Source: Legionellaceae bacterium (GTDB taxonomy: Bacteria > Pseudomonadota > Gammaproteobacteria > Legionellales > Legionellaceae). From it: a DNA stretch of 64,000 nt. The stretch lies in the NCBI GenBank assembly GCA_029210085.1, contig JARGPP010000007.1, positions 62,001 to 126,000 on the forward strand. The letters run 5' to 3'. The position numbers were made by a program, and so were the translations under genes. The notes beneath the pieces were generated by a model. It was given only the letters and a program-made list of their open reading frames with translations, did no database searches and was not told the origin of the DNA. Positions 51,171 through 59,586 of this stretch are shown one piece after another. Numbering within the stretch: position 1 is the stretch's first letter; every line of letters starts with the position of its first letter.

Positions 51171-53576
51171 TTATTGTCCTTTTTGTGGGTGTGATGAGTC
51201 CTCGTCCTTTTCGAGTAGATTGTGAACTTTTGTTTTATAATCAATAGTTTGAGATGTCGCAGGCATGGGGGCAACAATGTGTGTTGGGAATCCTGCTTTT
51301 TGAGTTAACCGAGCCATTTCAGATGCGTCCAGATGAAGTACACATACACTATCCATGGATTGGTGGGCAGTATCATGTGTGAACTGCTGTAATTGTGCTT
51401 TAAAGGTAAAGCGTTTAGCAATATTCATGTTGATTTCAGTGACGTCACCCGTTGATGAAATATACGAGAACTGTTTGTCGTTGGCGCTATGCCAAACAAA
51501 GCAGTTTTTAGCCCCCAATTGCTGCACCTCTTTAAGTGAATGATTTAAATACAGCTGATAAGCATTATTAGCCTTTGTTTGAGCTATGTTGGGGTGCTTG
51601 TTTTCTTCTGATGCTGGTGTTGTTTTTGATGTGGTTGCCTGTGCCACAGGTGCCGGTGGGCGGGAGCTTGCTTGTATCTCTGTTTTTTTACTGGGTTGTA
51701 AAGGCATGCGTGGCTGTGGCGGTATAACAGGTTTTGGTGCAACACTTTTGCGTGTATTTTCAACAAACGTACTCGATATATCATGCAGGATTTGTAACGA
51801 TTTTTCATTACGCACAGCTTCAAATACGGTTTCTTTCCGGGTATTTTTTTCTTGCAGCAGTAACTGGCGATCATTGGGAGGAATCACGGATAATGCAGTA
51901 GCCAATACTTGAGGCTTGTAAGCAATCGCATGAATGAGTGTGTCGCCACGGTTATTTCTTTCTTGAAAATTTGTGACTAATTGCTCTTTAGATAATAAAG
52001 ATGCAATTTGGATGAAGTCATTCGATGACTTTTTAGCGACATATTGTAATAAATTTTCACCCTCTTTATTCTTGCTATTAAAAATTAATTGCAGTGAAGC
52101 TGGAGCCATTTCCTGAAATAGAGGCATATGGTCTTTGATTATTTCTATTGCGTAGTCTGTGTGTCCTGCAATCAATAAATGAGATAAATAAAGCGGTAAA
52201 TTTTCTGCATCAATATCCACATGGCTGGATACGTGCTCATTGCTATTAGAAATAGTATAATCGTACTCAGAGAAATCATGCTGAATGGTGTCAAAATATG
52301 GCGTTTTATGAGTAGGAAAACCTGCTGCGATGATTTCTGTAAAGTCAGTACAAATAGAGCCCTGATGCGTGACAAATTTACCGGGTTTATCGGGATCTGC
52401 AATCATGAACTCATCTGGGTCTTCTATTTTTTGTATGATTGCATAGTGCTTGATAAATTTCGCCATCATGTGAGATACATCTTGAGGTGTTAATGCTCTA
52501 GAAAGCTTAAATTTATCGGCATGGTCATTGAGTATCTCAATTAAGATTTTTTCTACAGGCTTTCTTTGTTCAGTCGCCTCTTTTATTGACGATGCAATAA
52601 GCTGACTTAATTCGGGAGATTTATCCAATATGCGGCCAAAGTTTTCATGACTTATTTTATTTGATGCACAATAGATATTAACTTCGCCCATTAAAAATTG
52701 TGTGAGCATTGATAGTTTTTCTTTGTCCTGACTGGTTAAATGTTGAAAAGGAGATGCGTCTAGTTTATCTAAAATCCCGTATGTGCAGTAATGAGTCATA
52801 CTGTCGATGTACTCTTCTATTGTGGCGTCATAATTGCCCATTTGATTGTCGATATAATCCTTCGTAATGGGTATGCCTTCATTCGTTGTTTGAAAATCTA
52901 AGTGTAAGGCGGTAGTGAGTTCATGTTGTAGTTTTTCAAAATCGGCTTGAGACTTAATTGTTTGATGGTTAAGTGCGGCGCTAATGCGTTGTTTAAATTG
53001 TGTCAAAGGGGCAGTTTGAGGATCAATTTTTAAGGTGCTATAGGTGCTTTTGAGCGCATTGTAAAAGACCTCATCTTTTCCTCTATGCAGGCTAAAAATA
53101 GGTTTGACTGTACGCAGATGTGTGTCTAATCCTTCACCAGGCCTTAATACCATGCCATAGAGATTGCCAGCAGACTGGATAACTGTCTCCACAGACTTGG
53201 GATATTTAGGGTCTGACAGATACAGGCTATCAAATTCTCGGGCACTTCCTATGGTTTTTAGTGTTGAAATATACTGTTTGATTTGTTCAAGGCGAGATTG
53301 TTTTGATGCTTTTAATCGGCCTGACTCAGGAATAATGGCAATATCATACTCTAAGGCCTGTTTGTAGCGTGTCAGTATATGTAGAGCATCGTCTTTATTT
53401 TTATCAGCAGACGCATACTTTCCAAAAAATGCTTTCAAAGCAACCGCTGATTGGCACGTATTATCGGTACCTATTTCAAGCCCACCAACAATAGGGAGTA
53501 AAAGGTGTACCTGATTGGTTTCAGGGTTAACATAAATATATCGCGCAGTAAGCGGTTCGCGCATTTCTAATCGCAT
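51171..53576 (-). CDS. large ankyrin-like hypothetical protein, candidate effector
   Basis: 801 residues with no signal peptide or membrane span. The N-terminal ~400 residues are helical and unrecognised. Residues about 490-600 have ankyrin-like periodicity (NKEGENLLQYVAKKSSNDFIQIASLL; NNRGDTLIHAIAYKPQVLATAL; NTRKETVFEAVRN). A Pro/Ser/Thr-rich linker follows (about 610-665), then a ~100-residue C-terminal domain and an acidic, polar tail (LLEKDEDSSHPQKG) like Dot/Icm E-block signals. It sits convergent to tRNA-Leu. Large modular proteins with ankyrin repeats are a hallmark of Legionella and Coxiella effectors, but direct evidence is lacking. Confidence 0.75.
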   Translation of the reverse strand: MRLEMREPLTARYIYVNPETNQVHLLLPIVGGLEIGTDNTCQSAVALKAFFGKYASADKNKDDALHILTRYKQALEYDIAIIPESGRLKASKQSRLEQIKQYISTLKTIGSAREFDSLYLSDPKYPKSVETVIQSAGNLYGMVLRPGEGLDTHLRTVKPIFSLHRGKDEVFYNALKSTYSTLKIDPQTAPLTQFKQRISAALNHQTIKSQADFEKLQHELTTALHLDFQTTNEGIPITKDYIDNQMGNYDATIEEYIDSMTHYCTYGILDKLDASPFQHLTSQDKEKLSMLTQFLMGEVNIYCASNKISHENFGRILDKSPELSQLIASSIKEATEQRKPVEKILIEILNDHADKFKLSRALTPQDVSHMMAKFIKHYAIIQKIEDPDEFMIADPDKPGKFVTHQGSICTDFTEIIAAGFPTHKTPYFDTIQHDFSEYDYTISNSNEHVSSHVDIDAENLPLYLSHLLIAGHTDYAIEIIKDHMPLFQEMAPASLQLIFNSKNKEGENLLQYVAKKSSNDFIQIASLLSKEQLVTNFQERNNRGDTLIHAIAYKPQVLATALSVIPPNDRQLLLQEKNTRKETVFEAVRNEKSLQILHDISSTFVENTRKSVAPKPVIPPQPRMPLQPSKKTEIQASSRPPAPVAQATTSKTTPASEENKHPNIAQTKANNAYQLYLNHSLKEVQQLGAKNCFVWHSANDKQFSYISSTGDVTEINMNIAKRFTFKAQLQQFTHDTAHQSMDSVCVLHLDASEMARLTQKAGFPTHIVAPMPATSQTIDYKTKVHNLLEKDEDSSHPQKGQ

Positions 53577-53677
53577 ATTATCGCCAATTTATATCTCTAT
53601 CTGATATATTATAGAACAATAATAGCTATTTAAGTTTATCTCCGCTTATTCTGTAGATGTTTTGAGTGTATATAGCT

Positions 53678-53950
53678 CTATGGAGAGGCTTCTTTTGTTT
53701 GGGTAGCATAGAAATTTTTAAGTTCAAAATCCACATGGTTTTCAAGTAAGCGTTTAATTTCGTGTTCCGCACCTACGTGTGTTTCATCTTCGGCATGTAA
53801 GTGAGTCTGTGTAAACCACTTTGGCGTGTTGAGTAAGTAAATAGCATTGCCGTGGGCTTCATAAGTACGAGGCTCGTCGGGAGATAAGGCACACTTAACT
53901 TGGCTGACAGTGTATGAAAGTTTAAATCCTTTATAAATATATTCAATCAC
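53678..53950 (-). CDS. hypothetical small protein
   Basis: 90 residues, beginning MIEYIYKGFKLSYTVSQVK. Soluble, with several aromatic residues and a His/Glu-rich middle (HLHAEDETHVGAEHEIKRLL). AGGAGCAACATCACC-type sequence lies upstream of the ATG. No family is recognised. It is a single leftward gene between the ankyrin-like gene and the phosphate transporter pair. Confidence 0.6.
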   Translation of the reverse strand: MIEYIYKGFKLSYTVSQVKCALSPDEPRTYEAHGNAIYLLNTPKWFTQTHLHAEDETHVGAEHEIKRLLENHVDFELKNFYATQTKEASP

Positions 53951-54119
53951 GGTGATGTTGCTCCTACAACGCCCAACCAGAATGGGTCTTCCTTGGCTTT
54001 GTCATGGGTGATGAAAAAAAGCAGACCCAGACGCTCTCGACTTTTGTAACACGGTTATGCGCTGTTTGCAAAAAACTGAAATGATTTTTTTCAATATGGA
54101 TGTTTTTTTTAAAAAATCA

Positions 54120-54148
54120 TTCAAATTTTATACGCGTTTGGTTATACT
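54120..54148 (+). promoter_or_regulatory. promoter of the DUF47-pit operon
   Basis: TTCAAA (54120-54125) and TATACT (54143-54148) with 17-base spacing, 30 bases ahead of the first gene. Confidence 0.55.
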
Positions 54149-54177
54149 CAGCCTAAGCTGTTTAAGAGGGCTTTTTG

Positions 54178-54852
54178 ATGATGGGAAATTTATTTAATAT
54201 GTTTGGTCCTTCGCCAATCAAGCCTATTGAGCAGCATATGTATCAAGTGTACCAATGTGCGAAGCGGTTACTTCCTTTTTTTGATGCAGTACTTGCCGAA
54301 AATTGGGATAAAGCAAGCGAGATACATGCAGAAATCTCAAAGCTTGAGAAAGACGCTGATTTAATTAAGCGTGATTTGCGACTGCATTTACCTACGGGGC
54401 TGTTTTTACCTGTGGGACGCACAGATGTGCTTGAATTACTCAGTGTGCAGGACAGAATTGCGAATAAAACGCAAGATATATCGGGTCTTATGATGGGTCG
54501 ACGCATGCACATACCGGATGCATTAACGGCATTGCTTATTCCGTTTTTGACACGTTCGCTTGATGCTGCAAAGCAGGCATGTAAGGCCATTAATGAGCTT
54601 GATCAATTGCTCGAGAGTGGGTTTCGAGGGAGTGAAGTTACAATTGTTGAAGAAATGATTGTGACTTTGGATGAAATCGAGCATGATAGCGACCACAAAT
54701 TGGCTGAGGTTCGTCACCGCATTTTTGAAATTGAGGGGACGTTACCGGCTTTGGACGTTATGTTTTTGTATAAACTGGTTCAATGGATTGGGGACTTGGC
54801 TGATCACGCACAAACAGTGGGTGGACGGCTGCAAATTTTGATTGCTCGGTAA
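54178..54852 (+). CDS. DUF47 (PhoU-like) Pit accessory protein
   Basis: 224 residues from ATG 54178 with AGAGGG seven bases upstream. All-helical PhoU-like protein: LEKDADLIKRDLRLHLPTGLFLPVGRTD and LDEIEHDSDHKLAEVRHRIF are typical of the TIGR00153/DUF47 family. Members sit next to pit genes and are thought to regulate phosphate uptake. The transporter starts nine bases downstream. Confidence 0.92.
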   Translation: MMGNLFNMFGPSPIKPIEQHMYQVYQCAKRLLPFFDAVLAENWDKASEIHAEISKLEKDADLIKRDLRLHLPTGLFLPVGRTDVLELLSVQDRIANKTQDISGLMMGRRMHIPDALTALLIPFLTRSLDAAKQACKAINELDQLLESGFRGSEVTIVEEMIVTLDEIEHDSDHKLAEVRHRIFEIEGTLPALDVMFLYKLVQWIGDLADHAQTVGGRLQILIAR

Positions 54853-54861
54853 CTTAATTCT

Positions 54862-56115
54862 ATGGACGCATCGGTTCTCTATTTTTCACTGGCTATATTT
54901 CTTTGTTTTATGATGACATGGGGGGTTGGCGCGAACGATTTAGCCAACGTCATGAGTACGACCATGGGGTCAAAAGCAATTACGGTTAGGCAAGCGCTTT
55001 GTGTCGCCGTTATTTTTGAATTTGCAGGAGCATTTTTGGGTGGCACAGATGTCACGGAAACCCTGCGGGATGGCATCATTGATGTGCAATTATTGGCAAA
55101 TGATCCGCTAATTCTCATTCAAGGCATGTTAGGTGTTTTAATGGCTTGCACCATTTGGATGCATTTGGCGAGTTTCTTAGGAGTTCCTGTATCCATTACC
55201 AACGCATTAGTTGGTTCAATGGTTGGATTTGGTTGGCTTGTCTTGGGTAGCGAGTCAGTACATTGGGAGCAGGTCTCTCAAATTGCAGTCGGTTGGATAA
55301 CCTCACCCCTAATCGCTGGAACCACAGCATTTGCTTTGTTTTTAAGTATTCAGCAAACGATTTTTGTAAAGCCTGATTTATTGGCACGAGCTAAGCGATT
55401 TGTACCGATTTATTTGTTTTTAATTGGTTCGGTACTGTCATTTATTACGGTGTTTAAAGGTTTATCTCACTTTAATATTCAACTGACCCTAAAACAAAGT
55501 CTTTTTGTGACGTTAGGTACCAGTGTTGTGATAACAATATTGGGCTTATTGGCGATACGCCGTATCCCTGAAAAACCAGAGTTACGTCGTCGAGAGCAGT
55601 TTTTGCAGGTTGAGAAATATTTTGCGGTTTTAATGGCAATGACAGCGTGTGCTATGGTTTTTGCACATGGTGCAAATGATGTTGCACTTGCTGTGGGCCC
55701 ACTGAGCATGGTGTACAGCTTAATTACACATATGGGCGAGCCTTTGCGTGCAACAGGCTATCCCGCATGGATTGTGTTGTTAGGGGCTGTTGGTGTTGTG
55801 ATTGGTTTTTTAGTTCAAGGGCGCCGAGTGATTGAAACTGTGGGTAGCTCAATTACAGCATTAACTCCCAGCCGAGCATTTGCAGCAACACTTTCGGCTG
55901 CGACTACGGTTGTAATTGCAACCAGCATTGGTATTCCGGTGTCAGCGACACAAACCTTGGTAGGCTCAGTCTTGGGCGTTGGCCTTGCCCGAGGTATTGG
56001 TGCTTTAAACTTAATTGTCATCCGGAATATTTTTACTTCATGGGTTTTAACCTTACCCGCAGCATCTATTTTGACAATTTTGTCTTATAAAGCCTTACAC
56101 GCTATTTTAAGCTAG
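54862..56115 (+). CDS. pitA: low-affinity inorganic phosphate transporter (PiT family)
   Basis: 417 residues, about 10-11 membrane helices in two repeats. Each PiT repeat signature is present: GANDLANVMSTTMGSKAIT (about 24-42) and AHGANDVALAVGPLSM (about 267-282). It carries phosphate with protons or metal-phosphate complexes. Forms an operon with the DUF47 gene. Confidence 0.95.
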   Translation: MDASVLYFSLAIFLCFMMTWGVGANDLANVMSTTMGSKAITVRQALCVAVIFEFAGAFLGGTDVTETLRDGIIDVQLLANDPLILIQGMLGVLMACTIWMHLASFLGVPVSITNALVGSMVGFGWLVLGSESVHWEQVSQIAVGWITSPLIAGTTAFALFLSIQQTIFVKPDLLARAKRFVPIYLFLIGSVLSFITVFKGLSHFNIQLTLKQSLFVTLGTSVVITILGLLAIRRIPEKPELRRREQFLQVEKYFAVLMAMTACAMVFAHGANDVALAVGPLSMVYSLITHMGEPLRATGYPAWIVLLGAVGVVIGFLVQGRRVIETVGSSITALTPSRAFAATLSAATTVVIATSIGIPVSATQTLVGSVLGVGLARGIGALNLIVIRNIFTSWVLTLPAASILTILSYKALHAILS

Positions 56116-56224
56116 GGGCTGTTGGCAATATCCCCCAGCGCCTAGCATACGCCGCTAGTTATCCAACATCTTGTTTAATAACGTCTATATTGATTAATAA
56201 GCAATCAACAATAGGGGTGGCGTG

Positions 56225-56725
56225 ATGGCGGCGGATTGGGATGAGCAAATTGATGCATTGAATCGTATTGCAATAACGCTCAAAGGTCTCGCAGATAAAA
56301 CAAGCGCTTTATCTTCAGATGAGAGAGCAAAACTGATTGAGCGCATTGATGGTTATGCAGGCGCTTTCTTTATCGATGTGGAAGGTTATGAAGAAGATGA
56401 TGAGTTTGATGACAGCTACCAAGCCTTAAAAAATAAAGTGACGGCATATATTCGTTGTTATGATGATGATTCGGCTTCTGCTGTTAAGCAAGATTGTTTT
56501 AGTCATATTGGAACAGCATTTTTAGAGGCATCTGAAAAAACGCAACAGCATACAGTTGAGCCATTACATACTTTATTTACTAACATTTCAAGAGCAATAG
56601 CAAAAGTAGTGAGCCAACAAGCGGTGTATGATACAAGTCCTCGCTTTTTTACACCAACCAGTAGAGGAGATAGTGTGCCTGATAAGCCCCAAAAATCAGG
56701 GGATGATTCGTTTCAGCATGATTGA
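56225..56725 (+). CDS. hypothetical acidic protein
   Basis: 166 residues from ATG 56225, with AGGGGTGG five bases ahead (a GTG three bases earlier is an alternative). Mostly helical and acidic (EGYEEDDEFDDSYQALKNK near 57-75), polar C-terminus DKPQKSGDDSFQHD. No domain recognised. It precedes two other small polar, coiled-coil proteins with RBS of similar design, and the three may be related accessory genes or effectors. Confidence 0.6.
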   Translation: MAADWDEQIDALNRIAITLKGLADKTSALSSDERAKLIERIDGYAGAFFIDVEGYEEDDEFDDSYQALKNKVTAYIRCYDDDSASAVKQDCFSHIGTAFLEASEKTQQHTVEPLHTLFTNISRAIAKVVSQQAVYDTSPRFFTPTSRGDSVPDKPQKSGDDSFQHD

Positions 56726-56756
56726 TGTGTTGTACCTGTGTTATAAAAAATTTCAA

Positions 56757-56791
56757 TTTAAGCTTGATTTAAAATCATACTTTACTACATT
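56757..56791 (+). promoter_or_regulatory. candidate promoter with 11-bp direct repeat
   Basis: TTTAA-N6-TTTAA at 56757-56772 overlaps a TTGATT (56764-56769) -35 that is 16 bases from TACATT (56786-56791). Direct half-sites 11 bases apart over the -35 fit OmpR/PmrA-type activators, which control effector genes in Legionella. Confidence 0.35.
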
Positions 56792-56829
56792 TAAACATGT
56801 ATGCTAATTTAAATTTTGAGGAGATTGAA

Positions 56830-57381
56830 ATGAGTGAGACACATTTTGAACAGACAGGTACTGGAGACAAAACACCACACCAGTTGTTGCTTGATAAAGT
56901 GCAAGCTCTACTTATACAATTTGAGGGTTTAGACGAGTCTGTAAAAGACTTAGACGAAGAGAAAGCGGCTGCCTCGAGAGTTGAATTTGGTGAGGCAGTC
57001 AAGATTTTTGAAGCGGAACTTGAAGCAAAAAAAGGAGGAATGGGTGAGGAAGATCTTAAATTGGTTAATAAAGTACTAGATACAATAAAAGGCATTGAAC
57101 ACAAGCCAGTTGAAGAGGTTAAAGAAGACCTTGAAAAAGTCACAAGTCTTTTTGGACGTCTTTCAAATTGGTGCCAAGAAAACCTACTCACACCGTTTGT
57201 TAATTTTTGCAAAGCTGTCGTAGATATTGTTTGCAAATATACTCGAAAAGCAGGCGAGTATATGGGCTTCTTTAAAAAAGAAGAAGGTCAGCAGGAAAAA
57301 AGCGGGCAAGATCAGCAAGAGGAAGAAAATCTTGATGGTACTTTTAAAAATGTTCCGGGAGAAACACCTAGTAATGGATAA
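56830..57381 (+). CDS. hypothetical coiled-coil protein, candidate effector
   Basis: 183 residues from ATG 56830 (GAGGAG, six-base spacing), rather than an ATG 11 codons earlier without RBS. Residues ~15-110 are Glu/Lys/Leu-rich (likely coiled coil); a more hydrophobic, Cys-containing helix follows (NWCQENLLTPFVNFCKAV, about 113-130), and the C-terminus is very polar and acidic (QQEEENLDGTFK). A perfect terminator closes the gene. Related in layout to the gene at 57696. Confidence 0.65.
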   Translation: MSETHFEQTGTGDKTPHQLLLDKVQALLIQFEGLDESVKDLDEEKAAASRVEFGEAVKIFEAELEAKKGGMGEEDLKLVNKVLDTIKGIEHKPVEEVKEDLEKVTSLFGRLSNWCQENLLTPFVNFCKAVVDIVCKYTRKAGEYMGFFKKEEGQQEKSGQDQQEEENLDGTFKNVPGETPSNG

Positions 57382-57402
57382 AACTAAGAAATGACGGAGT
57401 TG

Positions 57403-57430
57403 AAAGGGGCCTTGAAGGCCCCTTTTTTTT
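57403..57430 (+). terminator. strong Rho-independent terminator
   Basis: AAAGGGGCC / GGCCCCTTT, a perfect 9-bp stem with a five-base loop followed by eight T. Confidence 0.92.
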
Positions 57431-57695
57431 AGGTAAGTTTAGATATGTTAAGAGCAAAAAATATTAATTAATTGTGTGCTTATTTTCTCTTTTTACCGCA
57501 AGCGGTAGAAGGACACGCAACATCATCGTAATCATTGAATGAATATGGAATAAACTGATTCGTTGCAAGAATGAATAAACTTTATTAAGGCTTCGGCACT
57601 GTGACTTTCTTGCTTAAATGATTAAAACTTGCTTTGTGTTTAATCTGTACTATATTTTAAGTGTGTACAAAATAGATATCTATGAGGAGAATGCA
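57431..57695. other. intergenic region with the promoter of the next gene
   Basis: No gene recognised. TTGCTT (57629-57634) and TATATT (57651-57656), 16 bases apart, form a probable promoter 40 bases ahead of the coding start. A TTAAA direct repeat (about 57614-57626) lies just upstream of the -35. CCGCAAGCGG at about 57497-57506 is a short perfect palindrome. Confidence 0.45.
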
Positions 57696-58586
57696 ATGTT
57701 TGGTAAAACAGAAAAAGAAAGAGAAGAGATGCGTCAAGCTAAACTAGATGAGCAAAACAAGGCATTGGAGACGGCCTTAAATGCTCATTTAACACGAATC
57801 ACAGGCATTATAGAATCTGCAGAGCAGAAGTTGCAGGAGAAAGGGCGTGATCTCTCAGGTGCTGAGATTAAAGTCGACTTTGCACACGCTGAAGAGATGT
57901 ATCAAAAAGAGGTGGATACATTTAATCAACAACTTCATGCAGATTTAACAGGAATAGTAGACTCATCAAAGAATAGGGAAAAGGTCGAGAATGCTCTAGC
58001 GAGTTTACAGAATGTGTTTGGAAGAATTAAAAACGCGGCTTTTCAACAGCTTCACGCTGAAACCGAAAAGAAAATAGCTGAAGTCAAGAGCGATATTGAT
58101 AGGATAATAGCTGAGAATGAAGCACTTGGTGATAAAGCACTTCCTGAAGATAAGTTGAAACTGCCTAAAGTACCTGAGCTTCCAGAAATGCAGGGTGGTT
58201 ATATGGATATGGAAGACATTACTTCTGGTGCGCTGGAGGACAAAGATGCTGTAAGGAATCTTGTAAAAAGTTTAGACGGGCTGAGTGATAAAGCGCGTGG
58301 AGGTGTGTTAAGAGAAGTCGGAAATTGGATAGCTAAACAAACAAGTGCTTTTGCTGGTTGGTGTAAAAACCATTGGCCTAAAAAAGCTGAAAAAGTTGAG
58401 AGTAGTCAGGTTGAACTACAGGAAGAGTTAGCAGCACTTAAGGCACAACTTGCTGCTGCACAAGGTCATAGACCACCACCACCACCACCTAAACAAGATG
58501 CTATTCAGGATGTTAAACGTGGGCTCAACGATCTGATACAGCGTAACCGTGATGACAAAGATGATTCACCAAAACCAGGGAATTGA
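57696..58586 (+). CDS. hypothetical coiled-coil protein with polyproline stretch, candidate effector
   Basis: 296 residues from ATG 57696, set by GAGGAG with six-base spacing; an earlier ATG at 57618 lies before the promoter. Residues ~5-160 are strongly charged helix, likely coiled coil; about 245-255 contains NWIAKQTSAFAGWCKNHW, matching the aromatic/Cys helix of the preceding gene's product; a second coil (VELQEELAALKAQLAAAQ) is followed by PPPPPP and a charged tail. No signal peptide. Shared layout and leader with 56830-57381 suggest distant paralogues. Confidence 0.65.
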   Translation: MFGKTEKEREEMRQAKLDEQNKALETALNAHLTRITGIIESAEQKLQEKGRDLSGAEIKVDFAHAEEMYQKEVDTFNQQLHADLTGIVDSSKNREKVENALASLQNVFGRIKNAAFQQLHAETEKKIAEVKSDIDRIIAENEALGDKALPEDKLKLPKVPELPEMQGGYMDMEDITSGALEDKDAVRNLVKSLDGLSDKARGGVLREVGNWIAKQTSAFAGWCKNHWPKKAEKVESSQVELQEELAALKAQLAAAQGHRPPPPPPKQDAIQDVKRGLNDLIQRNRDDKDDSPKPGN

Positions 58587-58650
58587 AATAGTGGTGGTTC
58601 ATCATCGGCCTCTTTTATTGATTAATCATTGATAAAGTCAGGTCTTTCAA

Positions 58651-58681
58651 AAACGCAGACGTAGTTAGCCTGCGTTTTTTT
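58651..58681 (+). terminator. Rho-independent terminator
   Basis: AAACGCAG / CTGCGTTT stem with an 11-base loop, then a run of seven T. Confidence 0.8.
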
Positions 58682-58721
58682 ATGTATTGCATCATGTATT
58701 TGTATCAGCGGTCAATGAAAA

Positions 58722-59153
58722 TTAAGCGGAGGGACGCTGAACAACAGAGGCGGTCATGCGCGAGACACAGGTTGGCTTTCCTGCTTCATTAAAGAGCTCA
58801 ACAAGCCAAACATGTGTGGTTCGGCCAAGATGCACGGGATGTGTTGTGGCGGTGATGAGGCCCTCGCGCACAGGCCTTAAATGATTGGCATTGATTTCAA
58901 GCCCCACACAATAATAGAGAGATTGGTCAACAACTGCATTTGCTGCTGTACTTGCAATGGTTTCAGCGAGCACAACATTAGCGCCTCCATGAACAATGCC
59001 AAGGGGTTGTTTGGTACGTGCGGTTGCAGGCATGGTTGCTGTCAGGGTGTTGTCACCAATGGTCGTGAATTGAATATCAAGCAACGCTGCGAGGGTGTTT
59101 TCACTGCGCTGATTGAGATTTTCAGTGGTGATGGGTTGAAACCAAATGCTCAT
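58722..59153 (-). CDS. hotdog-fold acyl-CoA thioesterase (PaaI/YdiI type)
   Basis: 143 residues. The PaaI-family motif GIVHGGANVVLAETIASTAAN is at about 52-72, with the catalytic Glu in AET and the conserved His-Gly-Gly. The layout resembles E. coli MenI/EntH, which hydrolyse aryl- or acyl-CoA. No menaquinone or siderophore genes are nearby, so the substrate is open. Confidence 0.85.
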   Translation of the reverse strand: MSIWFQPITTENLNQRSENTLAALLDIQFTTIGDNTLTATMPATARTKQPLGIVHGGANVVLAETIASTAANAVVDQSLYYCVGLEINANHLRPVREGLITATTHPVHLGRTTHVWLVELFNEAGKPTCVSRMTASVVQRPSA

Positions 59154-59192
59154 GTGATGGGTTGAATCCTGTTATTTGTTAGGCTGATTAGG

Positions 59193-59360
59193 TTAGTCTT
59201 TTGATGACGTGATGGCATGGTCACGTTGCTTAAAGAGCTTATCGTGCTTTGTTTTTTCTTTTTGTTGGGATGCAGTGGATGCATGTTTTGTATCAAAAGT
59301 ACGAAGAAATTTATCATAGGGGCTAACGTAGGCTTTATCGATGTCCGGTGTTTTATTCAT
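59193..59360 (-). CDS. small basic protein, 55 residues
   Basis: ATG 59360 preceded by AAGG at seven bases opens a 55-codon frame beginning MNKTPDIDKAYVSPYDKFLR and ending AITSSKD. It is charged (Lys/Asp/His/Gln), soluble and probably helical. The start and spacing look genuine. It resembles, from memory, short Legionella/Coxiella proteins of the CBU_0585 kind (DIDKAYVS...DKFLRTFD), but I cannot confirm this. It lies just downstream, on the same strand, of the membrane paralogue pair. Confidence 0.6.
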   Translation of the reverse strand: MNKTPDIDKAYVSPYDKFLRTFDTKHASTASQQKEKTKHDKLFKQRDHAITSSKD

Positions 59361-59586
59361 GTGGATGCCTTGAGGATAGAGAATATTTTATGTTAGAAAT
59401 TTTACCGAATTTTGGATGAAGTTGCTAGGGTCTGTCGACTGTTGGCCCTATGACTTAGGGAGCTCAAGATAAATTAGATGATTTAGCTCTTAAAATAAGT
59501 GCTATAAGATGATGATACAATCATGCGTGATATTACATGAATAGTGCTTGATGCGACGTTTGTAGATGAGAAAACAAAGGTTAAAA
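59361..59586. other. intergenic region, no gene seen
   Basis: About 225 bases between the small basic protein and the membrane paralogue. Contains AGGGTCTGTCGACTG...CCCT, a short imperfect dyad around GTCGAC near 59430-59450. Nothing else recognised. Confidence 0.4.

Noticed and set aside
51092..51277. Minus-strand ORF over tRNA-Leu (ending PRRGLEPPRGCPH)
   Set aside because: Classic artefact of translating the antisense of a tRNA gene; overlaps the 3' end of the ankyrin-like gene in another frame.
54879..56021. Several minus-strand ORFs inside pitA and DUF47
   Set aside because: They lie opposite strongly conserved coding sequence, have no RBS and mirror codon bias of the real genes.
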